From the NCBI GenBank assembly GCA_963930645.1, contig CAWVNO010000515.1, forward strand, positions 3,146,838 through 3,210,837: a DNA stretch of 64,000 bases. The letters are read 5' to 3'. The notes under the pieces were generated by a model. It was given only the letters and a program-made list of their open reading frames with translations, was not told where the DNA came from and did no database searches. The stretch comes from Salticus scenicus (lineage: Eukaryota > Arthropoda > Arachnida > Araneae > Salticidae). A program made the position numbers and the translations under genes. The number at the start of each line of letters is the position of its first letter. Positions within the stretch are counted from its first letter, which is position 1. Shown in pieces: positions 1 through 11,924 of this stretch.

Positions 1-54
1 GATTAAATTTTTTTTTTTCAGCATTTACATCAAAACAAAATTAAAAAGTGACAT

Positions 55-87
<33 letters not shown>

Positions 88-744
88 GACATTATATATA
101 TATATAAAGACAGTTAACATAATACAATGTTTATTATTCATATTAACTTGTACATTAAAATTAGGGAATTTTAGTGGCTCTGATGTGATATTTTGAGGTT
201 TTGAGGCTTTTAACGATGCCAACACATACTTTAAGAACTATTGTTTCCGGTTTTGCTTATTTTCTCTATGCTAATACATATTTCTCTATGCTATTTGATT
301 TGGTTGCATGACCGTGGTACAATATTTGGGGAAAATTACAATCATATTAGGGTCGATGGTATGATACATAAATACTAATTTTTAGATTTATTTTTAAAAA
401 TGCCTCGGATAGTGTTACAGATAGTCTAGTAAAAAAATGAAATTCGTTGATAAATGCAGCATTAATACTATTACCTTGAATTACTTGTTATAATTTGGAT
501 ATATTTTTATGTTACTATCGTATTGATGAAATCCACTCAGATATTGCTATGTTATTGAGACACCATCGTGTATCGCGCTAAAAGAGTCTGTTTTCCAGAT
601 ACATGAACAAATTTATGCTTATTTTTAAACTACTTTTGTATTCGAAGCGAATTACACACAAAACTGGAATATTTAAGTAACCATACTTTTAGTTTTAATT
701 TTATGAAAATATTTTTACCCAAATAAAATGTTAGACATATTTTT
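1..744. other. AT-rich non-coding DNA with a TA microsatellite
   Basis: No gene is visible. A broken TA dinucleotide tract lies at about 55-108. The rest is unique-looking AT-rich sequence with short, random reading frames. Confidence 0.6.
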
Positions 745-938
745 TAGGGGTGGGGTTGAGTTCAAGGGTAGAATGTCCTCCGTGAAGGGGTAGTCCTAGC
801 CCGTATCTAACCAAGTTTCGGAGAAAAATACGGAAAACGCCGAACAGTTAGGTCGAAGAGCATGTCTTAGGATTGGACCTGGCACCTCGCATTTAGCAGT
901 TTCGAGAGCAGAACCTCTCGACTACTGGTGAGGCCATA
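745..938 (-). mobile_element. tRNA-derived SINE, family B, copy 1
   Basis: Read on the minus strand, this block begins with a tRNA-like head with an A-box-like stretch and a degenerate B box (GGTCCAATCC). A body rich in CTCCGAAACTT-type sequence follows. The same order of motifs occurs on the plus strand at 58531-58781, with long stretches alignable by eye, so the two are copies of one family. The GC content is clearly higher than in the surroundings. It abuts the foldback element that starts at 946. No open frame is expected. The tRNA isotype cannot be told. Confidence 0.7.
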
Positions 939-945
939 TTTTGTA

Positions 946-1678
946 CACTGTTACAAATGATCTGCGTAAAAATGAAAAGATGAGCCTCCTCATATCTTTT
1001 TGTGAAGATTTTTCTCGAACAATGCGAGAGCCGATGCTTTCTCAAAAGTAGGAATATTAGTAAAAATAAGTGTAATTAATAATAATTTAATTTCATGACA
1101 GGCGTTACTTTTAATTTGTTTTATAAAGCCCTTGAATAATGTACACTGTTAAAACGCAGTTCTAAAAAATAAGCAGGATCTTCTCATTTTTGAGAAGTTT
1201 CACTTCTCATAATAGCTCTGAGTAGGAACGTCTCATTTTTACGATTTTTTTTTCTCATTTAACTATTCATTCCATATTCACTATTGTAATATTGTAACGA
1301 AAGTTGTTTCGTTTGTAAGCACTGTGGCTCCGAGGTAAAGCATCGGGATACGATCGAGAGATTGAGGGTTCGATCCCCGTCAAGGGAAATTATTTAAAAT
1401 GGTTTTTGTTTAAATTTAAATTGTTTATTTTCAGTTATTCATGGTATTAATTATTCGGTTAATCTTATGCAGTTTCTAGACTTCTCGAATTCTAGCATAT
1501 TCTGTTCTAGAAAATACATCAACTGTATATAAAGTGATATAAATTTGAAGTGAATAGTTAAATAAGAAAAAAAAAATTCTTAAAAATGAGAAGTTTCTAC
1601 TCGGAGGTATTATAAGAAATTAAACTTCTCAAATAGGAGAAGATTCGGCTTATTATTGAGAAGTGTGTTTTAACAGTG
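946..1678 (+). mobile_element. CACTG-ended foldback element carrying a tRNA-like core, copy 1
   Basis: The core (1144-1678) has long inverted arms: CACTGTTAAAAC at 1144 matches the reverse complement of the end at 1667-1678. Roughly 130 bp on each side pair imperfectly. The arms are built from reiterated CTTCTCAT / ATGAGAAG motifs. A tRNA-like sequence lies near the middle. A second CACTGTTA at 946 starts a left extension of about 200 bp. The reverse complement of 50845-51942 shares both core and extension, so 946-1678 is probably the full unit. TA precedes both left ends (944-945 and 1142-1143); the right side reads TC, so the target duplication is unclear. CACTG ends with subterminal repeats resemble the CMC (CACTA/Mirage/Chapaev) superfamily, which is an inference. 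Confidence 0.75.
1321..1387 (+). other. tRNA-like sequence inside foldback copy 1
   Basis: An A-box-like segment (TGGCTCCGAGGTAAAGCA) is followed about 30 bases later by a canonical B box (GGTTCGATCCCC). Spacing fits a tRNA-derived Pol III promoter. The acceptor strands do not pair and the D stem has a mismatch, so it is not a working tRNA gene. The same core occurs on the minus strand at 51148-51218. Confidence 0.75.
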
Positions 1679-1679
1679 T

Positions 1680-4600
1680 CGGAATGCGGAAAATTAATTG
1701 CTGAAAATTTTTCTGTGTTTAGAGATATTTTTCTTAAGTATTCTAGTTGTTAGTGAAAACAAAAATTGTATTAAAAATGCTATTTGAAATGGATATACTA
1801 AATATTCATTTAGATTCATACTAAATATTAATATACATGTACTCTTACAGATCCGTTTCTAAATCACAATATATGGATTTTTATAATAAATGGAATAAGT
1901 CACCAATATTTCTTTTATTTCATAATAATAGGTAAGTTTGACATGTTGACAAAGAATTTCAAAATAAATGCTGAAGATTTTTTTTTCTTTTCTTCTTTTT
2001 GGACATATTTTCCATTTAATTTTGATCCGAAATACATGTGCTGTTGCTATTTTTCTTTTATTTTCTTTAAAGAAGATGCCATTTTGAGAGGTACCTATTT
2101 TTCCTCTTTCTCAAAACGAGTTCCAAAAATCTAAATTGAGGAAGGCAGAAAAGCAATTTCAACATTTTTGTATTTCTATATCTCCGAATTTTTCGTGTCA
2201 CACTCGTAAAAAAAAAAATTGAACTTCCCCCTTCTGTGCCACCTTGTTATTTGGAGTCGCGAGTCCTGGATTCTCTGTTCGTGCCTTCTTCTTTCCTTCT
2301 GATGAAAAAAGAAAAGAAAAGAAAATCGCGAATATTTCTTATATTGCAAATGCCTTTTCGAAATGCCATGTAACTTTCATATACATAGACGCTTAGTGTA
2401 ATCGAAATTGCATTCAGTAATTTTTATATTTTTATTTTACTAAAATAAACTATAAAATATCTCAGTGTCTAGGAATTCAATTTATCTATTACATATCTCT
2501 TCAAAATTCTACTTTCAAACATATATATTTCATAAAATATTTTTGTTCATTGTTAGAAATTTCAACGTTTATGCTTTTTTTCTGCCTATTAGTGTGTGAG
2601 AGAGAGAGAAACATATTTCTATAAAAACAGATTATATTGGAATGATGATTGCATAGATTTATATACAGTGAAGCGCCGTTTATATGTTCCTAAAAGAAAA
2701 AAAAAATAATAATAATGAGGAAGGCGTAAAACGGCGTACAAATAGAAAAACATATAATCGATTTTTTTTTTTTTTTTTTTTTTAGCAACTTTGATTCTTG
2801 CAAATTTAACTCTATACAAAGGCATGTTTGCAAATCAGTTTCAAAGTTTCGTGGTATAACGCTAGTTTATTATTTCTTTGATATATTTATAATGACAATA
2901 ATAAATAAATCTTAAAACTGAGTATTTATCAGAAAATTTAGAAGCATCACATCTTCAGGCTGCAAACATTTCTAATTTATTCTGTCCCTTACTTTTTTCT
3001 GCTTGCATGTTAAGCTATTCGATGGAGTTGGATGAAATTCAGTTTATAATATATATGTTCAATCTAGGTTGATGCAATTTTGGTGCATATCATTCAGAAG
3101 TCAACGCCTCCATGACACCCCCTTTTTTCTTTCTTTCTTTTTTTTTTTTTTTTTTTTTTTTCCAGAATTTGAGCTATTATCTTATCGTCTATTGAAACAG
3201 AAATGTACAAAATTTAATATATTGGTTGCATATTACGAAAAATTATTCAAAACTAGGCTTCGGTTGCTCTATAAAGTATGTAGCTGTTTTATGCTTTTTG
3301 CAGTAAGAATTGCAATTGATTCTAAATTTATAATACTCAAAATTTGTAGAATATTGCGTAAAAACAGTAGAAAAGCCTAAAACTTTTGTGTAACATTAAC
3401 AATACAGAAATGAATACTGTACTGTACTTCATGAAATATTAGACAGGAAGTCTATAAGTCCTGTCCGAGGATTCTTACGCCCCAGCCGTGTCGTTCCTCG
3501 ATTCATTTGACTTAAATATTTTTCGTGATTTTTTTTAAATCGGTGTCAGATAATACTTTTTGTTTTCTGACTTCTTTTTTTCATTTGTATGTGTGTGCAT
3601 GTGCTTTTTTCTGTATTGACTTTTCTCTCCTAGTTTTCTCATCTGAAAATTCAAGTGGCGTGTAAATAGTTTTATTCTTATTGAAAATATGTAATTACTT
3701 CAATCTCATGTCTGTTCGTATGGGAATAGATTTCATATTTATATTAAATATTTTAAACTATGTCCTATTTAGATTAGCAGATATATATTAAATATCTATT
3801 TTTTTATGAAACAAACTACTTAAATTAAAGATGTTAACTATTATACAATGCTATGTAAATGTATTTGAAATAAATTTTAATCTTTCCGAATATTTATAGT
3901 ATCGAAATTATTTTTAATGTAATAATGAATATTAAAATCCTCAACTACTTCATTGAGTGTCCTTCAAAAATTGATAAAATTTTTAACAATTTTTATTTTA
4001 ATGATTTTTAACAATTTTTAACTATTAATGTTAAAAATTTGTTAATGATTTTTAACAAATTTTTAACAATTTTAATTTTAATGATTTAAATTATATAATA
4101 ATTAACATAATAAATATTTTATTACCATATTTCCTTGATGTACGTTTGCTTTCACCCTGTTTCACGCTTAATTATGATATCGCCTTTTAAATTACCAAGT
4201 TTTAGTATTTTTCAGCAATTTTTTGTAAATTAAAATAAAACAAAAGTTTTTATCTGAATTTTTTTTTATATTGCAATTTCTTTATAAATTACCTATATAA
4301 ATAATTTAAGTTTTATTTATTGTTTTATTTGTTTTTAATTCTGAAAAAAAAAATGGCTATGTTGTAAATCTAGTTTTTAAAATTCCTTTAAAATTCTGAC
4401 AAAAAAAAAAAAAAAAAAAAGGTAGACCGCATACTTTCTCTAAAATTCCTAAATATTTTTTTATGAAAATTTTTTTCTTCAATTTTTCAAACTGCATGTG
4501 CATTAAACGTTAAATTTCTTTTTTTATTCTAACTTCCTCCATTATAAACCTTAAACTTGTGATAAATTATCATTGCCCAATTTTTTTCACATTGTAATTA

Positions 4601-5379
4601 TTATTACTAGGCATTCCTTTTATTTATTTATTTTTTTTTTTCTTTGTAAAGCATACAGTCCATTCTTTTAAAATTTTATCTGCGTTTTACACCTTGATCA
4701 ATAAATCATTTGAAGTGAAAAATCCTTTATTCAAACGGGGAAAAAAACTTGATATTAATCTCTAAAACCACAGCCACTTGATATTAAATTAAAAAAAAAA
4801 AAAAAAAAAAACGAAAAGAAAGAAATGTAGTTTATGGCTATCGATTTCCGCTCTTTATATAAATGATGATAAAAATTTAGATAAGTGGACATAGTAAGCT
4901 GGAAATTAACAAAACTTGGGCATTAATCTGCATTATATTATTTTACATTATGTATATTTCGGCAACATTCTACCTTGCATCGAATAAGTGGTTATTATTT
5001 CTCTTTTTATCATCTATCTTCGATTACATCTTTTATACATTTTAAGAGTTGAATTCTCATTAGTTTTGCATCCGAAGTCAGTATATTTCCAGCTGTGTTG
5101 TGGGAACAAAATTAGTCATTAATCAAAATAATATACTGGATGTCTTGATAAAAGTAAAATTATTTAGAAGCTTCAAGATGCTGAAATTCGATAAATGTTT
5201 TCCTGTGATGTGTTAGTATTTATTATTTAATTATTATTATTATTTTCTTTTCATATTGTATCAAATTTTACATGTTTTTGTGTTTTCCCTATTAGTAAAG
5301 TTGTCATACAGAAACATTACATTCTATAATCTCCTCTACCCCAGGATAGTTTTATTCATTTATGGAAAGACTATATCTC
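1680..5379. other. AT-rich non-coding DNA, homopolymers
   Basis: No gene was recognised. Poly-T or poly-A tracts occur at about 2761-2782, 3139-3161, 4401-4420 and 4790-4810. A short GA run lies near 2598. At 3970-4085 there is an irregular AT repeat built on AATTTTTAACAATTTTT. Reading frames here, such as 3069-3380, run through homopolymers and have no domain. Confidence 0.6.
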
Positions 5380-5830
5380 AGTTTGTATAGTGTATAAGCG
5401 CACCAAACTTGACATGTAAGATAACTATTTAAAAAGAAAGAAAGAAAGAAAAGAAAAAACTCTCGCTTGCTGTGTTTGGTTGCGTATCAGATGTAATGTG
5501 ATACTGCTGTGATGCACTTATCGCCAATTACGGGAAAATTTCAGTTCTAATCTAGTGTATATAATAGAGCCAACTTTTATATGTGAGATGACTTTAATTA
5601 AAAACTATACCAATTCATTTTGGGTGTAAATCGGCCGATGGGTGACGCTGTTATGCATTTATTTCAAGTTTTACATAGTTTTCCGATCAATTCCTATATA
5701 AGAATGATATCGTACAAAATTTCTTATAGCCACAGAAAATTAGTTTATATTTGTAATATTTCGTTACCGAGGTTTCATTCTTCATCATTCAACATCAATC
5801 ACTCGGTGAAACTTAATGCTTTCTGAATTT
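5380..5830 (+). repeat. Dispersed repeat DR1, diverged copy a
   Basis: It contains the DR1 hallmarks: a 'tatctcag' motif, 'caccaaacttgacatgtaagataa', and 'gtaaatcggccgatgggtgacgctg' around 5623-5650. These match the better preserved copy at 25990-27063. The copy is broken by a GAAA-rich run near 5437-5458 and lacks the GTCT microsatellite end. No coding function is seen. Confidence 0.55.
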
Positions 5831-6028
5831 AGGAATTAAATAAATTACCTAGTAAATTAATGCATAAATTCAAATTCAGAAATAATTAGAGAAAGATTGT
5901 ATCTTGTGTAGAGTCCTGCATCGGGTTGAATACTTGCGGGTTACCCGCTTTGCTGTCGGGTACGGTTTGGATTTTCTTTAATTTTTAATACGCAAGACTC
6001 TCCCCCCCCCCCCCCCACACACACACAC

Positions 6029-6072
<44 letters not shown>

Positions 6073-7789
6073 TCCTATTGTTTTTCGATGAATCTAACCT
6101 TTTGAATTAAGAAATTGCGTGACATCCTCTCCTCCATAATAAATTAATATAACATATAAGTCATAACATGAGTTTAATTATAATTACATAAATAATAATA
6201 GTTAGCTTTAAAATTTTATATGAATGATTATTTGGGTACTTATAAAAAAATATTTTTCTTCCAATGTATATTTTCTTCCTCATTTTCTTACTATTTTTTT
6301 AATACTGTCAAAATATTTGTAACAGGTGATTTTTTAAAAGTAATTTTTGATACATTTGAAACTTTGGTATACTGTACCCTGAAGTTTTGTTTATATATAT
6401 AAGACATATATACGCATATAAGACATATATACTCATAGTTTTTAATTTAATATTTAAGGTCTGTTTAATAATACACCTAGTATTTGGGTAATGAAATTTT
6501 AGTTCAGTATCTCATTTAACGTTATTTTATTGTAATTCCTGGATTGGGTTGCGGGTTGAAATTCATTTTATGAGTCGGGCACTGATCTAAATTATCCGAC
6601 CAGCGGAGGACTCTAATTTAGTGTTTCATCTAAATATTTGCTAAATTTAAGAAAGATTTTATTTCGTGAAAATAATTAGTAATATCAAATCTCAACACAC
6701 ATACGATTGAAACATGGTATTTTCTGAAAATCATCTTCTCCTCAAGAATATGCATTTTAAAACTACAATCATATAATACTTTTTAATCAAAAAATCTTTT
6801 TCAGTTTAAAGCAATATCAACCCTGATTAATTTTTACTTTCACAAAATATCCATTATCTCTTGTTTTCTTCGTATCTTTTTTTTTTTTTTTTTCAAGATA
6901 TCTTCTACCTAAAACGTTACTTATTTTAAAGTTCTTAGCTCTTTAGTTAATTTTTTAAGACTTTTTTTTTTCCATTTAAAAAAGGCAAGTGTTTCTTTTC
7001 TTCCGTCTTTTACATAATGTTTTCTAAGAATCCTTTTTTTTTTTTTTTTTTTTTTTTCATTCTGCGAATATTTAGAGTAAAAAGATTCTTTTGAAAAGAA
7101 TTTCTCAGAGTTTTATTTTTCTCTGAAAACAGTGAAAACTAAATTTTATTACAGAGAAAGATTCTTATCTCAGCGAATAAACTTTTCGATACATGTATAT
7201 ATATATAAATAGATCTACTAAAAGATACTTTTAATAAGAGTTCTTTTACAATGCTTTTCATATTTCTTTTATGCCGTTTTTAGATTTCTTTTTCTTTTTT
7301 TTATTATTATATCAAACATATCTTTACAGAAAAGGAAACGTTAACTAATAATCTTTTCCATTTTAGAAGTGTATTTTCAAAAGGCAAATACTTTTATAGA
7401 AAGCGTGAAAGGTTAATTTTATTTAAGAAAAGAGTTTCTTATCGTTTTGAGTTTAAAAAAGTATTGTGGAAAACATATCAACGGTATGGATATTACTTTT
7501 ATAAATAAATTACTCAATAGGTTTTTGTTTCTTTTATTGAAGTCCCCCCCCCTTATTTGAATAATTTTCGTATAATATGAATTTTTACGCATTTAAATAG
7601 GTTTCCCTCTCTAAAAACAAATAAGTATAGACATCACAAAACTTTTTCCTGCATCATTCTGTAACTGAGCATCGCCTATCTGTTAACATACACAAAAATA
7701 TGTGATCAACATAGTTTCTTAAAATAAAAATTCTACATATGCTGTTTGGTACGAATTCAGGAAATATCTACTGAGACGTAACCAATTGG
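5831..7789. other. Non-coding DNA with compound microsatellite at 6002-6065
   Basis: The compound tract at 6002-6065 runs poly-C, then (CA)n, then poly-A, then (GA)n. A short repeat (ATATAAGACATATATA) lies near 6398-6435. Poly-T runs occur at 6877-6893 and 7036-7058. I see no gene. Confidence 0.65.
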
Positions 7790-8100
7790 AAATCAGCAGA
7801 AAATGATTAACAGCAGCGCCACCTGTTGACTAGTATTTATCGTTATACATCGAAATTAAACAAGAATAGATTTTCATAATGGACATCTCACACATCAAGT
7901 ATGGTGCACTTTTACTCAATAAAAACTGAGATATAAGTCTCCAGTACAAGAAAATAGTGTAGCCTAGCAGTGCACCTGTCAGCCGCTATGCATCCAAGTT
8001 GAATGAGCATAGTCTTTCATACTGACCTTATCATACATCTAGTTGTATGCACTCATATATAATAGAAACTGAGATATAGCCTTTTCATAAAAGTGGATAA
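7790..8100 (-). repeat. Dispersed repeat DR1, copy b
   Basis: Minus-strand copy fragments of DR1 are visible: 'agcagcgccacctgttga' near 7810 is the reverse complement of the conserved 'gtggcgctgct' block. 'tcacacatcaagtatggtgca' near 7890 is the reverse of 'caaacttggtatgtga'. 'actgagatata' follows twice. Two diverged internal units appear to be present. Confidence 0.5.
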
Positions 8101-11100
8101 AAAAAAAAGAGAAAAAAATGCGCAAATAAATAAATAACGTATTAATTTATGCATAATTCTACAGATTGCAGACTACGAATATTAATGATTATATCAATTA
8201 TTAATCGCCAGTAATCTCTTGTGTGACGACTGTAACCATGCCAACATATTAATATTTTCTTTTTCTCACACATACGCACGAGCTTCCACGTATATAAATA
8301 TCAAGTCCTTAAATTTAAAGGGACCCTATCTGCCATATTTCTGTAATTATCTATCAAAATTGTTTTTTTTTTTTACTAGTCTGAAAATTTGTGCATATTT
8401 ACTACATACGCTATTGCGAAGTGTAGATTTTTAAGAGTAAGTATTGTGTTGTAATTCGCTAAGTATTAAACTTACGGAGCAATCATTTATTTCACGAGCA
8501 GGAATAAGAAATATGCAGATGCACTCGTAAGACAATTAAAAATTCAACAGTTATCCATATTGAATATTAATTCTTCCAAAGAAAGACAAATAACCCTAAT
8601 TCAAAAATGAGAATTTGTATGAGAGCGCCATATTTAGATACCCATATTGAAATGTCCTCAGTCCGCTCAAAATAATAATAACAATTATTATTATTGTTAT
8701 TTATTAAAATGCAAATTTCTGACTGTGAATTTTAAATTTAAATTTTTAAACTGATCCAAAAATATTATACCTCAGTTTTTATTAATCGACTTCAAGGAGT
8801 ATGTCGTTATATAATGGTGATTGTGCATCTAAATATATTCTACGGGGCATGAAAGTTTCATTTCTAAAACTATTAATTAATATAATTATTTAATTTTGCC
8901 AATTACATAGAAAATATATTTTAAAAAGTAATATGAGAAAAAAAAGTGCATGATATTAAAATTTTAATATTTATTTATTTTATTTTTCCTTTACCGGCGC
9001 TACTCATAATATTGAAAATTACATAAGAATGAAAATTCCGCGAAAATAGATTATCTCTCTCACTGAATAGCTGAACGGGTTGAAAAATTGGGATTATTTC
9101 CCCTTCGGCGAGAAAAATGGTCATAAGTTGACTTCATAAATATTTGTGTAATACTTAGATTATGTCGAGTTCAACTCATATATTTCAACTTCAGCTTAAG
9201 TTACGGCACTTTCAATTCCAACAGACTCACCCACTTGTCAGTATCATTCTGTCGCTATACACCCATCCAATATCCAAACAATCGCTTTCAGACTAATCGG
9301 TGTGATGTATGCCCATTTACCATGAAACGGACTAGGATATACCGACTCCATGAGTAGCATCCTTTAATAAAACAGAAGCCTTTATCTCAACAAAAACTCT
9401 AATATCCCTAAGGAGTGGGAAAACAGTGTGAGAGAGTAAAGCTTTGAGGCTTTTCTAAAATTTTTAAAGTGCGTTCTTTGATAAATTTGAAGCATAATTT
9501 GATTTAAGTCGGTGGCGGGATATGCAAGAGAGTCACCTGGGAAAAGAATACGTTTGGTAAAACAGGGTATAAGTCGAAAGGTTGTAAAACTAAATTTTTG
9601 CGTGTGATGAAAAGCATTGAAAAGCGACAGTCGTGGCGCTGGTGAAATGGTGATTTATTATAGGTTGGAGGATTGGCTATTTTGTATATTGAGCTTAAAA
9701 TGGAAAAGAAGTTTTGTTTGATATCGGAGTCATTAAATTTTTACGAAAAGGTTATTTTTCTAATAAGAAGAGTAATTTCCTTTAAAAGAAAATGGATGAA
9801 AAACGTTTGCACGTGTTTTCCTATTTGAAATCATTTTCGTTTATATTATACAAAAAATTAATATTCAGTCCCATTAAGAAATTAAAATAAGTGTTGCTAT
9901 AAGAAAAACAATATTTTGAATACTACTATTTTTTAGAAAAAATTTTTTTTGCTCTCTTTACAAACTTCAATTCTTTAATTAAATAAGATATATAAAACTG
10001 TTTTAAAACAGACTGAAATGCGTATAAATTGGCAACTATGTATCTGTAAAGCACTTGTTAAGCTCATTTAAGCTTTAAAATCTACAGTTAGTTTTTAAAA
10101 GTAAAAGGTAGTTACGTATTTCTCTTTCCCTTCAAAAATGAAAGTTGTATATTAAAAAGAAAGCATATTTCTTATATGAAGGAATAGTTGAAAATACAAA
10201 AATAAAAACGAAATAAGTAATAGAACTTTGAAGAATCTTTTTATGTAAACCTTTTGACTCAGCCCTTTCTTTATAAGATTTCTGAAGAATTTAACTTCAA
10301 AAAATACTAAGTAACATCTACATCACAAAAACGTTGTTCAGATAATAAGCGTCTTTATCTAGATGCGAAAAATTCACTGGTTGAATTCTTTCATATTTTA
10401 TTAAATTACATTGTTGCATTCATATTATATCCTTTTTAGCACTTGAATTTTTTCGCATTCATCCGATCCTCTTTATTTGTTCTCTCTCAAGCTTAAAGGG
10501 GTAAGATGTTTTTATTATGAATTGAGATTGATTTAAACTCTCAACAAAACTAGACTGGAATTTCTGCACATGTTGCATGTATTCATTTGCCGAAATGAAA
10601 AACATAATGTTACAAAAACATCTCTGTAGTCTTCATTTCTTTTATTCTCCATTTCTTTTGAGCGAATAATTTTTGAATGGATTTTACAAGTTTCAAAAGC
10701 GTTCGTTTAAGTTATGCAATGAATATCTGCATCTTACGGTGATATGCGTTTGCTTGTATTATAGGAGAATCAATGAAAAATTAACTTTAATAAAAAGAGT
10801 TGGAAACATATTGGTTTTGGAAAAATGCTTGAACTAAACAAATTTCTTCTTCATTTAATTCTGAACGCTTTCTCTTTTTGAAATCTCTTTAATACTAATA
10901 ACTACAGTAGTTTACTTAATCATCTTTTTATTTATTTATTTATTTATTCAATGCTGAGATGTCTGTTTTACCAAGTACAAATCGCTGAATGAGTTACGGA
11001 TTATTATTTTTACTATACGTGTGCTTGCGATAATTTCAATTATTTTTTGTTGATGAAAAAAAGAAGTAAAACAATTTTGATTTTTTGAAATACTTTAATG

Positions 11101-11715
11101 CAAAAAAGTATAATCGTTTCGATTTTTAAATGTTTTTTCGTTTTATACTATCATTTATAACTTTATTTATTTTTCTTTTTATAAAAAGCCTCAATCATTG
11201 ATGCCAATAAAAAGAGAATAAAATTATTTAATTCGCTTTTCTTTTTTAAATAAAAGTAGGGGACTTCTTTTCAGCTGAAAACGACAAAAACATATACTTA
11301 TGATAAATACATAATAAAAGAGTCCATAAAATGAGAATTTTATGTTAAGTTTCAAATCTCTCATTTAGTCTTAAAAAAGAAAGAATGATTTATTTATTTA
11401 TTTTTTTATAAAAAGGCAAAAACGAATATTTAAACAAATATGTAAAACATTTTGTGTAAGGCTTCAAACATCAAGCATTCATTTTTAATCAGGCATTCAT
11501 TTTCAGGTGCATATGTCATTAAGTATGATCTTAGCGGCTTTTCGGTATATTTCATTTGGTATAAAAGAATTAATGTTTCATTTCTGCTAATATGTAACAT
11601 TTAATAAATAGATGGTAGATAAATAAATAAGTAAAGATATATATATATATATATAAGCATGCGTAATAACTACATAAATACACTCATTGTAGTATTCTAG
11701 TGAATTGTCTAAGTA
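8101..11715. other. AT-rich non-coding DNA
   Basis: No gene, RNA or transposon ends were recognised. Short TTTA repeats occur near 10928-10948 and an AT run at 11637-11655. Sequence at 9200-9620 is slightly less AT-rich, but it has no open frame and no repeat partner that I could see here. Confidence 0.5.
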
Positions 11716-11922
11716 CAGTCGGTAACAAAAGTATCCGAACACTAGCAAAAATTCCTATATAAAAAAAGTAGAGTTAATACTGTTTTGTTAAATAAATCCT
11801 TGTCGAATCATATTCTTCGACTGATTGAGAACATGATTCGAAAAGGATTTATTTAACAAAACAGTATTAACTCTACTTTTTTTATATTTTTGCTAGTGTC
11901 CGGATACTTTTGTTACCGACAC
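11716..11922. mobile_element. 207 bp palindromic Tc1/mariner-type MITE
   Basis: The left arm starts CAGTCGGTAACAAAAG and the right arm ends with CTTTTGTTACCGAC plus two altered bases. The arms of about 100 bp pair almost perfectly around a loop near 11815-11830. TA flanks both sides (11714-11715 and 11923-11924). Start sequence and TA target fit Tc1/mariner MITEs. High arm identity suggests a young insertion or recent arm homogenisation. Confidence 0.9.
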
Positions 11923-11924
11923 TA

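Noticed and set aside
1321..1387. Functional tRNA gene
   Set aside because: A and B boxes are present but the acceptor strands do not pair and the anticodon arm is unclear. The same core moves with a foldback element.
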